Notes under the pieces: generated by a model
Databases searched by the model: none
Told to the model about the DNA's origin: nothing
The model's input: only the letters and a program-made list of their open reading frames with translations
Shown: positions 17,012-26,066 of the stretch, in pieces
How the letters are laid out: each line of letters starts with the position of its first letter
Numbering within the stretch: position 1 is the stretch's first letter
Position numbers and translations under genes: made by a program
Assembly (NCBI RefSeq): GCF_030209475.1
Contig: NZ_JARVRW010000002.1
Location: 434,001 to 498,000 of the forward strand
Source of the DNA: Microbacterium sp. lyk4-40-TSB-66
GTDB taxonomy: Bacteria > Actinomycetota > Actinomycetes > Actinomycetales > Microbacteriaceae
DNA length: 64,000 bases
Direction of reading: 5' to 3'

Positions 17012-18313
17012 TCAGTCCAGGCCGACCTCGTTGGCGACGCGGTCCTGCGCGTCGGAGATGGCGGCATCCACGGACGTCGAACCGGAGAGGATCGCCGAGT
17101 GCATGTCGAGGAGGATGTTCTGAATGGCGGCAGCCTTGTTCGACGTGGGGTTCTCGGGGTGCGTGTCGTGCTCGGCGAAGGCGAACCGCGACAGCTCATC
17201 CTGCGGGGCACCCTCGTTGCCGAAGTAGGTCTCGACGACGCCGTCGGTCAGGAGCGCGGGGGTGATGCCGATTCCGGCGAGCAGCTGGGCCGCCTCTTCG
17301 CTCGAGGCGAAGGCGAGGAAGTCCTTGGCCGCCTGCACCTTGTTCTCGTCGATGCGCGCGTTGATGCCGAAGCCGGTCGGGTCACCGAAGGTGACGGGGG
17401 TGTTGTCGGTGCCCGCGGTGGAGGAGTCGGACTGCGGGATCGGAGCGATACCCCATTCGAAGTCGTTCGCCTCTCCCTTGGCCTGCTGCGAGATCAAGGT
17501 CGCGACGTACCACGTGCCCATCGGCAGCATCGCTGCGTTCTGAGTGCCGAACTCGCCCTGGTAGGTCAGCTGGTTGGCGGTGCTGGTGTTGAAGGTGACC
17601 TGGTCGCCGGCATCCTGCAGCGCGAGCACACGCTCGTAGTACGGGGCCATGTAGCCGTACGAGCCGCTGAGGATGTCGCCGTCCTGTTGCGCATTGGCGA
17701 AGCCCTGCACCGTCGACTGCCAGCGGTGCTGGTACGCGCCCTTGGCCGCACCTCCCGCCGCGGCGATGCCGCTGGTCAGCTCGGCAGCCGCCTTGTCGTA
17801 GTCGGCCCACGTCCAGCTGCCGTCGGGCTCGGCCACCCCGGCCTGCGCGAACAGGTTCTTGTTGTAGAACAAGACCCACGAGTCCTGGCGGTACGGTACC
17901 GCGTACTGCGTACCGTCCACCTCGTACGAGGATGCGCCGCCGATCTCGTCCGGCAACTCGATGTCGGAGACGTCGAGAAGCTGGCCCCCCTCGACCAGGG
18001 TGGGGACGTATTTCACTTCTTTCTGCGTGATGATGTCCGGTCCTGCCCCGGCGGCGAGGTCGGTCGTGAGAAGGGTGTTGTAGTCGGCGGCGTCGTATCC
18101 CTTCAGCTCCACCGTCACGTCGGGGTACTTCTTCCCGAAGGCGTCGGCGAGCAACTGGAACTCCGGGGTGGTCTCCAGCGCCCACCCCGACAGGGTCAGG
18201 GTGACCGGGCCGCCGGGCTCGGCGGCATCGCCGGTCGATCCGCCGCTGCAGGCGGCGAGCGAGAGCGTTGCGACGGTGATGACGCCGGCGGCGGCAGCGT
18301 ACTTGCGCTTCAT
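17012..18313 (-). CDS. CUT1 extracellular solute-binding lipoprotein
   Basis: This is the sugar-binding lipoprotein of the importer: 433 residues, lipobox 'LAAC' with C22 as the lipidated cysteine, and a family 1 solute-binding fold ('PDVTVELKGYDAADY', then 'WVLFYNKNLFAQAG' and 'GDPTGFGIN'). A strong GAAGGAG ribosome-binding site precedes ATG 18313. The gap to the upstream DUF2264 gene is only 51 nt, so both probably share the divergent promoter at 20357-20475. The ligand is probably a uronate-containing oligosaccharide, by context. Confidence 0.88.
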   Translation of the reverse strand: MKRKYAAAAGVITVATLSLAACSGGSTGDAAEPGGPVTLTLSGWALETTPEFQLLADAFGKKYPDVTVELKGYDAADYNTLLTTDLAAGAGPDIITQKEVKYVPTLVEGGQLLDVSDIELPDEIGGASSYEVDGTQYAVPYRQDSWVLFYNKNLFAQAGVAEPDGSWTWADYDKAAAELTSGIAAAGGAAKGAYQHRWQSTVQGFANAQQDGDILSGSYGYMAPYYERVLALQDAGDQVTFNTSTANQLTYQGEFGTQNAAMLPMGTWYVATLISQQAKGEANDFEWGIAPIPQSDSSTAGTDNTPVTFGDPTGFGINARIDENKVQAAKDFLAFASSEEAAQLLAGIGITPALLTDGVVETYFGNEGAPQDELSRFAFAEHDTHPENPTSNKAAAIQNILLDMHSAILSGSTSVDAAISDAQDRVANEVGLD

Positions 18314-18364
18314 TCTTGATTACTCCTTCGTAAGTCGGGTACCCGCCTTCGGGGACCCCGGGGG

Positions 18365-20356
18365 TTATCGACTCGCGGCCGTGGTGATGCCGGTCTGCGC
18401 GAGGCGACTTGTGGTGACCGAGCCGTCCGGCCAGGCGATGGTGACGAGGGTCCCGTCGTGTTCCACCGAACCCGCCAATGTCGTGGACCGTCCGTCGTGG
18501 CCGGTCAGCTCGATGAGGGTGTGCACCCACCGTCCGACGTGCAGCGGGTGCACGGCGACGGGGATGGAGGAGCGGGCGCCCAGGGGGCTCGCGTCGACGC
18601 GCTGCTCGACACGCACGTGCGCGTGCGGATCGAGGGCGAGGAGAGAGCTGCGGACGGTGGCGGAGCGGGCGTGCGCACCGGTGTCGTGCACGGCGGAGTC
18701 CGTGTGCGTCGCGGAGACCGCCCAGCCGCCCACGCGCACGGACAGGTCTTCGGCATCCAGATGCGGTTCGAGGGAGACGACCCGGGCGAGCCGCATCTCC
18801 CAGGGTCCGCGGAGAACGGAGTGCACCTCCACGACGCCGGCGACCTCCACCCCGCCGGTCAGTCCGGAGCCGTGACGATGGGCGGCCGGGGCCGCGGCGA
18901 TCCAGTGCGCGGCGGACACCGAGGCGGCGATGGCGACGTTCCCGCCGGCATCCTGCTGCACACGCGTGTCGATGAGGCGCATCGCCGCGCGATGCGTGGC
19001 ACGACCCCGTCCATCGACGATGCTCACGCTCTGCTCGAGTGGTTCCCGCCACGCGTTCTCGTCCGCCAGAGGTGCCGCCGCCGTCGAATAGCCGATTCGG
19101 GCGTACAACGGGGAATCGCCGACGAGCGATCCCTCCAGGGCGTGATCGGTGCCGTGGTTGGCGATGCGGACGATTCCATCCGACGCGGTTCCCGAGACCA
19201 CCCATCCGGGCGAGGCGATCGCGCGAAGGTAGTCGCCACGCTCGATGGGCAATTCCTGCGCATCGGCCGCCCACACCGGGTGGTCTGCGGGGAGCAGGAC
19301 TCCCAGGAGTCCCTTCACCGCCCAATACGGCGACCCGGGTCCGGAGTAGGACTGCGCGAGCTCGCGCCACTCACCGTGCCACCCCAGCGTGAGGATGTTC
19401 CGCTCATCCGGTGCCCCGGCGTCGACGAAGTGTCGGACGACCTTCTCGGCGGCGGTGCGGAGAGACCCTAGCGACGTGGAACGGACGCCCGCGATCGCCC
19501 CCGCCCAGAACGGTGCGGCGGCGGCGAAGCGGTAGACGAGACTGCGTCCCTGAATCAGGGGGGATCCGTCGGCGCCGATCAGACGCACGGCGTCGTCGAG
19601 GTAGCGATCGAGGGCTGCGACGTCGGCGATGCGCCCCGCCGCGAGCGCCGAAGCCCCGTGCATACGGGGCCAGAGGACGGGGTAGACGTGCAGCGCCCAT
19701 CCGACGTAGTGATCGTAGGAGCGCTCGAACCCGTCGGAGATCCATCCGTCCGCCCGGGTCAGCTCGTCGTGAAGCGCGAGGTCGGCGTCGATGTCGTCCT
19801 GCGACCACGGCCCGCCGACGGACCGGAGGAAGGTCTGGACGACGACGCGGAACCACAGCCAGTTCGTCCGGGGATAGGTGTCGTCGCCGACCACGGGAGC
19901 GAGGTAGTCGATGAGCCGCTGCCGGGTCCGCTCGTCCAGGCGGTCCCAGATCCACGGCCGCGTCATGTCGAGCCCGAGCGCGAGGGATGCCGCTTCCACC
20001 TTGGCCTGCGGGTGTTCGTCCATACGCACCCACCGGTCGGGGGCCGCGGGGTCGACGCCGTGCGTGACACCGCGGCGGTAGAAGTCCGCGAGGTTCTCCA
20101 GGCCCTGGCCGTCGTCCCCCGCGAGGCGGAACGCCGCCAAGAGAAAGGTCCGGGCGAAGCCCTCGAGCCCGTCCACCGCTCGGCCGTACCCTCCCTCTGC
20201 GCCGGGGAAGGTGATGCGGGCCCCGTTGTCGGATGCGTGCTCCCGAGCGGCTTCGAGGAGACGGTCGGCGAAGCCCGTCCAGTCGCTGCGCGTCCAGCCG
20301 GGAACGGTCGACGACGTCGTCGTTCCTCTGGGTGAGAGCTGCGATGCACCGGACAC
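18365..20356 (-). CDS. DUF2264 domain protein, probable glycan-active toroid enzyme
   Basis: This 663-residue cytoplasmic protein without a signal peptide matches DUF2264, a domain found in polysaccharide-utilisation loci. The N-terminal 370 residues look like an alpha/alpha-toroid ('ITFPGAEGGYGRAVDGLEGF', then 'TNWLWFRVVVQTFL' and 'DGWISDGFERSYDHYVGWA'). The C-terminal 290 residues are beta-rich, as in heparinase-type lyases. It is the promoter-proximal gene of the 13-kb minus-strand operon and diverges from the heparinase II/III gene. No activity is established to my knowledge; lyase or hydrolase action on uronate oligosaccharides is likely. Confidence 0.8.
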   Translation of the reverse strand: MSGASQLSPRGTTTSSTVPGWTRSDWTGFADRLLEAAREHASDNGARITFPGAEGGYGRAVDGLEGFARTFLLAAFRLAGDDGQGLENLADFYRRGVTHGVDPAAPDRWVRMDEHPQAKVEAASLALGLDMTRPWIWDRLDERTRQRLIDYLAPVVGDDTYPRTNWLWFRVVVQTFLRSVGGPWSQDDIDADLALHDELTRADGWISDGFERSYDHYVGWALHVYPVLWPRMHGASALAAGRIADVAALDRYLDDAVRLIGADGSPLIQGRSLVYRFAAAAPFWAGAIAGVRSTSLGSLRTAAEKVVRHFVDAGAPDERNILTLGWHGEWRELAQSYSGPGSPYWAVKGLLGVLLPADHPVWAADAQELPIERGDYLRAIASPGWVVSGTASDGIVRIANHGTDHALEGSLVGDSPLYARIGYSTAAAPLADENAWREPLEQSVSIVDGRGRATHRAAMRLIDTRVQQDAGGNVAIAASVSAAHWIAAAPAAHRHGSGLTGGVEVAGVVEVHSVLRGPWEMRLARVVSLEPHLDAEDLSVRVGGWAVSATHTDSAVHDTGAHARSATVRSSLLALDPHAHVRVEQRVDASPLGARSSIPVAVHPLHVGRWVHTLIELTGHDGRSTTLAGSVEHDGTLVTIAWPDGSVTTSRLAQTGITTAASR

Positions 20357-20475
20357 GGAATCTCCTTCGACTTCGCCTTGAGCGACCGTTTCAGGAGAGT
20401 ATCAACGCGTTTCGTTCATTGCAAGGTCGTCTTTTACTCTTTATGATTGTTTCTGATCGCTTTAAGGACCGAACA
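20357..20475. promoter_or_regulatory. Divergent promoter/operator of the uronate locus
   Basis: This is the only AT-rich stretch in the first 23 kb, lying between two divergent ATGs. It carries two adjacent decamers in direct orientation, TGATTGTTTC (20444-20453) and TGATCGCTTT (20454-20463), and a related TTTCGTTCATT at 20410-20420. Tandem TTTC-rich direct repeats are the usual operator form of DeoR-type HTH proteins. The two hybrid regulators of the locus are the natural candidates to bind here. The AAGGA at 20464-20468 is the ribosome-binding site of the heparinase gene. Confidence 0.55.
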
Positions 20476-22425
20476 ATGACGCTCAGCTCTCCCGCCCGCA
20501 CCGGCGACCTCCTCGCGTTCTGGCGCGCATGCGGCGCCGTCCGCGCGGACGAAAGCCTCTCGGACACCCTCCGACGGACTCTTCGACGACCCGAGGATGC
20601 CATGCCGGTCGCACACGCAGAGGACCGCACCGTGTGGGGCGCGGACGGAACCGTCGATCAGCCCACTGTGGCTGCGATCCTCGCGCGAGCCTCGGACGAT
20701 GCCGGCGAACCCTGGCAGGTCGCGCTCGCGAGCGCCGCCGCACGCGTGCACGGCGACGGGGACCGGGAGCAGTGGGAATCCGTGGTCTTCGATCGCCAGC
20801 GCCGTCTCAGTCGAGCGGTCGTCGCCGCTGCCGTCACACAGGAACGCCGCTTTTTCGAGCAGGTGTTGGACGGAGTCTGGCTGCTGTGCGAGCAGACGTC
20901 CTGGTGCTGGCCGGCACATGACGACGCCCACACGGCGGGCTCGGTCTTCGCCGTCCCGGAACGGCCGTTCCTCGACCTCGGGGCGGGCGAGGTCGCGGCG
21001 CAGCTTGCCTGGGTCGACCACGTCGTGGGCGCAGCCCTGGAGACGACCTTCCCCGGGGTACGCGCACGGATCCGACGAGAGGTGCGTCTTCGCGTCTTCG
21101 AACCGTTCCGCGCCCGACGGGACTGGCACTGGATCGGTCTGGACGGCGACGTCCACAACTGGAACCCCTGGATCCACGGCAACGTGATCGTGTCCGCACT
21201 CCGCCTCCTCGACTCCCCGGAGCAGCAGGAGGAGCGGATCGAGATCGTGGCGAGCGCCCTCCACGGCATCGACCGGTACGTGAGCGCCCTCCCTCCCGAC
21301 GGCGCCATCGACGAGGGATACGGGTACTGGTGGAACGGCGCGTGTCGGGCCCTGGAGGCGCTGGAGCTCGTCTCCTACGCCACAGGCGGCTGCCTCGACG
21401 CCGCGCGGATCCCGGCACTGTCGGCGACCGTCGCCTTCCCGCATCGCTCTCACCTCGGCGGCGACTGGTACCTGAACCTCGCGGACGGCCAGGCGAAGCC
21501 GCCGAGCGACCAGCCCTGGCACGCTCTGCACCGCAGTGCGCGCGCCGTCGGCGACGAGGACGCGCTCGCGCACGCGGCGAGCTATCGCCGTGAGGGGGTA
21601 CCGGCCGCTACGGAGACTTTCGGGCTGGGCAGGCTGCTGCGGGGCATGACGGATACGGACTGGACTCGGGCGGCGACCACCACGGCGCCGCTGGTGCGGC
21701 GTGTGTGGTTGCCCTCCACCGAAGTGCTCCTCGCGCGGGGTCGCGGCGGCTCGACAGCCGGTCTGACCGTCGCCGTCAAGGGCGGGCACAACGACGAGCA
21801 CCACAACCACAACGACGTGGGAAGCTTCGTGATCGCGTCGGACGGCGTCCCGGTCGTCGTCGACGTGGGACGCCCGACGTACACGAGGCAGACGTTCGGA
21901 CCGGATCGATACGACATCTGGACGATGCAGAGCGCCTGGCACAACACCCCCGTGATCGGCGGTCGGCAGCAGAACCCCGGCCCTGCGTACCGGGCCCGTG
22001 ATGTGACGGTCGACATCGACGGGGCCACGGTCGAGTGGTCGGCCGATCTCGCGGGGGCGTACCCCGACGGAAGCGCGTCGTCGTGGAGACGCCACGTGTC
22101 CTTCGTCGATGGTCGCGTGCGTGTCGCAGACGACTGGCGAAGCGACGTCGGGGCGGCTCATCGCTGGCACCTCGTGCTCGCGGGCAGCGTTGACGTCGAC
22201 GACTCCGGTGCCCGCGCTCGCGTCGTCCCGCTCGAGGGCGCGGCGTCCGTCGTCGTCCGCTGGCCCGTCGGGGTCAGGAGCACCCTCTCCCGGCGCGACC
22301 TCGAGGATCCCCTGCTCACCGACGTCTGGGGCACGAGCCTTTATCGCCTCGAGCTCGACATCTCGCACCGTCGCGACGTTGTCGTAACCTTCGAAACACT
22401 CCCTGCAACGATCGAGGAACTCTGA
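20476..22425 (+). CDS. Heparinase II/III family polysaccharide lyase
   Basis: This 649-residue protein has an N-terminal alpha/alpha-toroid ('DGDVHNWNPW' and 'EGYGYWWNGA' are cleft-type motifs) and a C-terminal heparinase II/III beta domain with the His-rich signature 'HNDEHHNHND' at 438-447. Enzymes of this family cleave uronate glycans by beta-elimination, leaving 4,5-unsaturated ends, which is the substrate of the locus GH88. No signal peptide is visible, so it probably acts inside the cell on imported oligosaccharides (an exo-oligolyase). ATG 20476 follows AAGGA. It overlaps the downstream regulator by one base. The CAZy lyase family cannot be fixed by eye. Confidence 0.85.
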   Translation: MTLSSPARTGDLLAFWRACGAVRADESLSDTLRRTLRRPEDAMPVAHAEDRTVWGADGTVDQPTVAAILARASDDAGEPWQVALASAAARVHGDGDREQWESVVFDRQRRLSRAVVAAAVTQERRFFEQVLDGVWLLCEQTSWCWPAHDDAHTAGSVFAVPERPFLDLGAGEVAAQLAWVDHVVGAALETTFPGVRARIRREVRLRVFEPFRARRDWHWIGLDGDVHNWNPWIHGNVIVSALRLLDSPEQQEERIEIVASALHGIDRYVSALPPDGAIDEGYGYWWNGACRALEALELVSYATGGCLDAARIPALSATVAFPHRSHLGGDWYLNLADGQAKPPSDQPWHALHRSARAVGDEDALAHAASYRREGVPAATETFGLGRLLRGMTDTDWTRAATTTAPLVRRVWLPSTEVLLARGRGGSTAGLTVAVKGGHNDEHHNHNDVGSFVIASDGVPVVVDVGRPTYTRQTFGPDRYDIWTMQSAWHNTPVIGGRQQNPGPAYRARDVTVDIDGATVEWSADLAGAYPDGSASSWRRHVSFVDGRVRVADDWRSDVGAAHRWHLVLAGSVDVDDSGARARVVPLEGAASVVVRWPVGVRSTLSRRDLEDPLLTDVWGTSLYRLELDISHRRDVVVTFETLPATIEEL

Positions 22426-23537
22426 TGACGAACCAGGCTGCGGCCCCTCTCGCGGCTGAACGTCGCGCCCATGTTCTCGCCACCCTGCGTCGCGAGGGGG
22501 CGGTGCGCGTATCGCAGCTCATCGACGAGCTGGGCGTCGCGCCCGTCACCCTGAGGCGCGATCTCGCCCAGATGGAGTCAGAGGGGCTGCTGGAGCGTGT
22601 GCACGGAGGGGCCGTCGCCCCCGCAGCGGGTCTCTCGACTCCCCCATCGGATGCCGCCTCGCCCGTCTCCCTGCTGCCGACCGCCTCGGTGGCGATGCTG
22701 GTGCCGTCGCTGAACTACTACTGGCCGGGGGTGGTCCGCGGCGCCGAGGCCGCGGCCGCGCGGCACGGCCTGGGCGTCGTGGTCCGCGGCGCCTCTTACA
22801 CGCTGCAGGACGAACGGCCCGTGCTCGAGCGGCTGGTCAACACCGACGGAGTGCGGGGCCTCATCGTCGCACCGAACACCGACACCGAACATGCCCACGA
22901 CGTCGTGCAATGGCTGATCGACACCGGCGTGCCCAGCGTGCTCGTCGAGCGCGAGGCGACCTCTTCGCCCGACGGCGCACCCGTCGAGTCCGTCACGACG
23001 GACCACGCCCTCGGCGCCGTCTTGGCGGCGCGTCATCTCGCCGCGCTGGGGCACCGCCGCGTCGGGCTCATCATCTCGCGCGACTCCCCCACCTCGCGCA
23101 AGATCACCGCGGGGTGGCAGGCCGCCTGCATCGAGCTCGGGCTCACCCCCAGCGATCACTTCGAGTCGATGCTTCCGCCTCGCACGAGTTCCGAGTTCTC
23201 CGCCGTCGTCGACGCGACCTTGGACGCCGCACTCGGCAACGGCGTCACCGCCCTGGTGGTGCACTCCGACCCCGAGGCGATGGCGTTCGTCGACCTCGCC
23301 TTGAACCGGGGTATCTCGGTGCCGGGCGACCTGTCGATCGTCGCCTACGACGACGAGATCGCCGAGCTCTTCACACCGGCCCTCACGGCGGTCGCCCCGC
23401 CGCGGCGGGCAGTGGGCGAAGCCGCGATCGACCTCATCGCGCGTCGTATGGAAGACGCCGAGCGCCCCATCCATCGCGTGATCCTCAGCCCACGCCTGAA
23501 CGTGCGGGGCTCCACCGCCCCGCCGCTGCGGGGCTGA
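22425..23537 (+). CDS. DeoR-HTH / LacI-sugar-binding hybrid transcription regulator (copy 2)
   Basis: This 370-residue paralogue of the protein at 6154 has a DeoR winged helix at residues 12-62 ('VRVSQLIDELGV', then 'VTLRRDLAQM' and 'RVHGGA'), a short linker and a LacI-type ligand domain ('AMLVPSLNYYWPGVVRGAEAA', 'IVAYDDEIAELFTP'). Its ATG overlaps the lyase stop (TGATG), so lyase and regulator are made together and the gene is probably autoregulated through the divergent promoter. The effector is likely a breakdown intermediate of the locus, by inference. Confidence 0.87.
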   Translation: MTNQAAAPLAAERRAHVLATLRREGAVRVSQLIDELGVAPVTLRRDLAQMESEGLLERVHGGAVAPAAGLSTPPSDAASPVSLLPTASVAMLVPSLNYYWPGVVRGAEAAAARHGLGVVVRGASYTLQDERPVLERLVNTDGVRGLIVAPNTDTEHAHDVVQWLIDTGVPSVLVEREATSSPDGAPVESVTTDHALGAVLAARHLAALGHRRVGLIISRDSPTSRKITAGWQAACIELGLTPSDHFESMLPPRTSSEFSAVVDATLDAALGNGVTALVVHSDPEAMAFVDLALNRGISVPGDLSIVAYDDEIAELFTPALTAVAPPRRAVGEAAIDLIARRMEDAERPIHRVILSPRLNVRGSTAPPLRG

Positions 23538-23624
23538 CGCTGCATCCGGTGGGGGGCGCTCCGGCGCGCCCGTCTCCCCGCGCCCCTCGCGGCGCCCGGC
23601 CTTCGCGTGGTGGGTACGAAAAGG

Positions 23625-23858
23625 CCCTGTGCTGCCGCCGGAGTACTCCACGACGCGCTGCCCGGGCCGGAGAGCTCCCCGGCGCTCTGCTTCGTTGATG
23701 ATCGCTAGCGCCATCCGGTCCTTGTACCCGCCTGTGGGGTTGCCAGCCTCCACCTTTACGAGAACTTGCCCGGACCCGGGAGGCACGATGCGCTGGAGAC
23801 GCACCGTCGGAGTGCCCCCGATGGTTTTAAGGGGAGAGTCGACGACACCTTCGATCAT
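23625..23858 (-). pseudogene. Cysteine synthase-type PLP enzyme, only the first 78 codons remain
   Basis: The start ATG 23858 overlaps the stop of the upstream ketopantoate-reductase-like gene, as in an operon. The protein then reads as a normal cysteine synthase N-terminus ('IGGTPTVRLQRI', then the PLP lysine in 'NPTGGYKDRMA' near residue 46, and 'EYSGGSTG' at 71-78). After the GGSTG loop homology stops abruptly. The frame continues as meaningless sequence antisense to the regulator at 22425. About three quarters of the gene is missing, so it is a deletion or recombination remnant marking a genome junction. Confidence 0.8.
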
Positions 23859-24784
23859 CTTGTGGCTCCCGAGGTCCGTTTCAGCGACTGGTGATGCGTA
23901 CGCAGCTGCAGAAGCGCAGCGTTCAACAGCGGCGCCGACGTGTTCGTGGCCACTGCACGTGCGGCAAGATCACCAATGATGTGCTCCGCCTCGGCAGGGT
24001 CGCCGTGCTGGAGGTCACGGTAGAGCGACGAAGTGAACATCGACCCGGGCTCGGTGAGAAGCGCGAGCGACTGGGCGTGTGCACGGTCGCTAACGGGGTG
24101 ACCTGAGGAGAGTGCGATCTGCTCACACTCGGTGATTGCCTGACGGATCTCGCCCTCTCCCCCAGCGGCGAGTATGTCTCCGACGGTGCCGCGGAACAGG
24201 CAGGTGATCACGCCGGCGGCAGCGATGAAGGCCCATTTCTCCCACAGCAGCGAGGCCACGTCGTCCACAATCTCGAGATCGATGCCGTCGACGTCAAACG
24301 CGCGACGGACAGTCTCAGGCACGGCGTCGCCGGCAAGACCTCCCAGGCTGAGGCTGCACAGTTCAGTCATCTGCGTCACTATTGCGTGTGGGTCCAAGGT
24401 CGCCACGATCCGGAGGATGCCGCCCAGCACCTGTCCGGGAAACGCCCGCTCCAACTTCGACATGTGTTCCATGCCGTTGAGAAGGGGAACGAAGCGTGTT
24501 TGAGGTCCCCGCGCGGGAGTAAGCATGGGGATGAGGTCATCCAGCGCTGGTGCCTTCACCGCCACAATCACAACGTCGTACTGCTCGGAGTCCTGGACCC
24601 TGGTTACTGCCCGCACCCGGTGCACGCCATCGCAGTCCGGGGCGCGGAAACGCAGGCCGTCGGACGCGAGTTGTTTGGCGCGGCGCTCGCGAGTAAGGAA
24701 GGTCACGTCCTGTCCGGCGACGATGAGCCTTGCCCCGAGCGCCCCGCCGGTCGCTCCCGCACCGGCGATGAGTATTCGTGCCAT
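23855..24784 (-). CDS. Ketopantoate reductase-like (ApbA/PanE) protein
   Basis: This 309-residue NADP-dependent reductase has the N-terminal Rossmann signature 'IAGAGATGGALG' (5-16), 'VIVAVKAPALDDLI' around 72-85 and the C-terminal catalytic-lysine region 'LLWEKWAFIAAAGVITCL'. The family reduces 2-ketopantoate or similar 2-keto acids. It lies between a Cys/Met PLP enzyme and a truncated cysteine synthase and has no pan genes beside it. A role on another keto acid is therefore more likely than pantothenate synthesis. Base composition is lower in GC than in the flanking regions. Confidence 0.82.
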   Translation of the reverse strand: MARILIAGAGATGGALGARLIVAGQDVTFLTRERRAKQLASDGLRFRAPDCDGVHRVRAVTRVQDSEQYDVVIVAVKAPALDDLIPMLTPARGPQTRFVPLLNGMEHMSKLERAFPGQVLGGILRIVATLDPHAIVTQMTELCSLSLGGLAGDAVPETVRRAFDVDGIDLEIVDDVASLLWEKWAFIAAAGVITCLFRGTVGDILAAGGEGEIRQAITECEQIALSSGHPVSDRAHAQSLALLTEPGSMFTSSLYRDLQHGDPAEAEHIIGDLAARAVATNTSAPLLNAALLQLRTHHQSLKRTSGATR

Positions 24785-24839
24785 CTGTAGCTATTCCTCT
24801 CACGGACTGTGAACCAAAGCCCGGTCGGTGCGTGTTGTC

Positions 24840-26066
24840 CTACGCGCGTGTCTTCTCGAGAGCCTGGGTGATGTCCGCTAGGAGGTCGTCGGCGTCTTCG
24901 AGGCCCACCGACAGTCGCAGGTGACCGTAGCGCTGGAACTCGGGCGGGTATCTGTCATCGCCACCTCGGGTTCCCGGCGCCGCGTGTACGACCAGGCTCT
25001 CGTCGTGACCGAGGGAGACAGCCGAGGTGATGATGTTGAGGTTTTTGACGAACCGATTCTGGATGGCTGCGTCTCCACCGATGGCGAAGGCCAGGATGCC
25101 CCCGAACCCACGACCGCCGAACTGGCCGCGTGCCAAGATGTGGTCGGGGTGGGACGTAAGACCCGGGTACGCAACGAATGCGACCCGAGGATCGGCGTCG
25201 AGGAACTCTCCAATGCGCTGGGCGGTGGCGAGGTGCTGTCGAAGCCGTAGGGGCAGGGTGACGGATCCCCGCATGATCATCCATGCATTAAAAGGTGAGA
25301 GGACTCCACCGACGTCGACCACGGCGTCGTGCCGGATGCGATCTACGACTTCCCGCGATCCCAGGACCGCGCCGCCCATCGCATCACCATGGCCGTTGAT
25401 GTATTTGGTCAGCGAGTGCACGACGATGTCGGCGCCGTCCTCGAGCGGGCGGTACAGGGGTGGCGGGGTGAAGGTGCTGTCGACGCTGAGCAGCGCTCCA
25501 GTGTCGTGCGCAATCGCAGCCAAAGCCCGGATGTCAGCCACTTTTGTTGTGGGATTGGCGATGGTTTCAACGTGGAGAAGCTTCGTTTCTGGTCGCACTG
25601 CAGCGCGGACCGCGTCGAGGTCGCGGACGTTAACGAAGGTTGCGTGGATGCCATAGCGCTCGGGAAAGAGTTGCGCGAAAAGCCTCCACACCGCTTCGTA
25701 TACGACATCCGACACGATGACGTGGTCGCCAGCCTTCAGCAGCGTAAAAAACACTCCGTGCAGCGCCGCGACACCGCTGCCGAATGTGGCCGCGGCCTCT
25801 GCGCGATCCAGGGCGGCGAGCTTCGTTTCGAGGGCTGCCTGGTTGGCCCCGCCGTTTCGTGTGTACACGAGACCGGCCGTGTCAGACCAGTTCATCTGCG
25901 AGGGATCGTCCGGGAGTCGATATGAGTTCGCAAGCACGAGGGGAGTACGAACGGCGCCGGTACTAGCATCCACGGAGTTGCCACCGTGGACGGCCCAGGT
26001 CGCGTCTCCCACGCTTGCAGGATCACGCTTGTCGGGCGTTGTGCTCATAGGGGCATTGTGCACCAT
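24840..26066 (-). CDS. Cys/Met metabolism PLP-dependent enzyme (cystathionine gamma-lyase/synthase type)
   Basis: This fold-type I PLP enzyme of the trans-sulfuration family has 408 residues from ATG 26066. The PLP lysine is K221 in 'HSLTKYINGH', the cofactor aspartate is D196 in 'LLSVDSTF', and 'YTRNGGANQAALE' (68-80) and 'ATFGSGVAAL' (93-102) are standard. Members act as cystathionine lyases or synthases, methionine gamma-lyase or O-acylhomoserine sulfhydrylases; the exact reaction cannot be told. The start is placed at 26066 because a -10-like CATAAT ends 7 nt upstream. Other in-frame ATGs are 26084 and 26048. It begins the operon with the reductase and the truncated cysteine synthase. Confidence 0.83.
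   Translation of the reverse strand: MVHNAPMSTTPDKRDPASVGDATWAVHGGNSVDASTGAVRTPLVLANSYRLPDDPSQMNWSDTAGLVYTRNGGANQAALETKLAALDRAEAAATFGSGVAALHGVFFTLLKAGDHVIVSDVVYEAVWRLFAQLFPERYGIHATFVNVRDLDAVRAAVRPETKLLHVETIANPTTKVADIRALAAIAHDTGALLSVDSTFTPPPLYRPLEDGADIVVHSLTKYINGHGDAMGGAVLGSREVVDRIRHDAVVDVGGVLSPFNAWMIMRGSVTLPLRLRQHLATAQRIGEFLDADPRVAFVAYPGLTSHPDHILARGQFGGRGFGGILAFAIGGDAAIQNRFVKNLNIITSAVSLGHDESLVVHAAPGTRGGDDRYPPEFQRYGHLRLSVGLEDADDLLADITQALEKTRA

Noticed and set aside
23855..24784. Naming the ketopantoate-reductase-like gene panE
   Set aside because: Sequence supports the family, but the neighbourhood has no pantothenate genes and the family acts on other keto acids.
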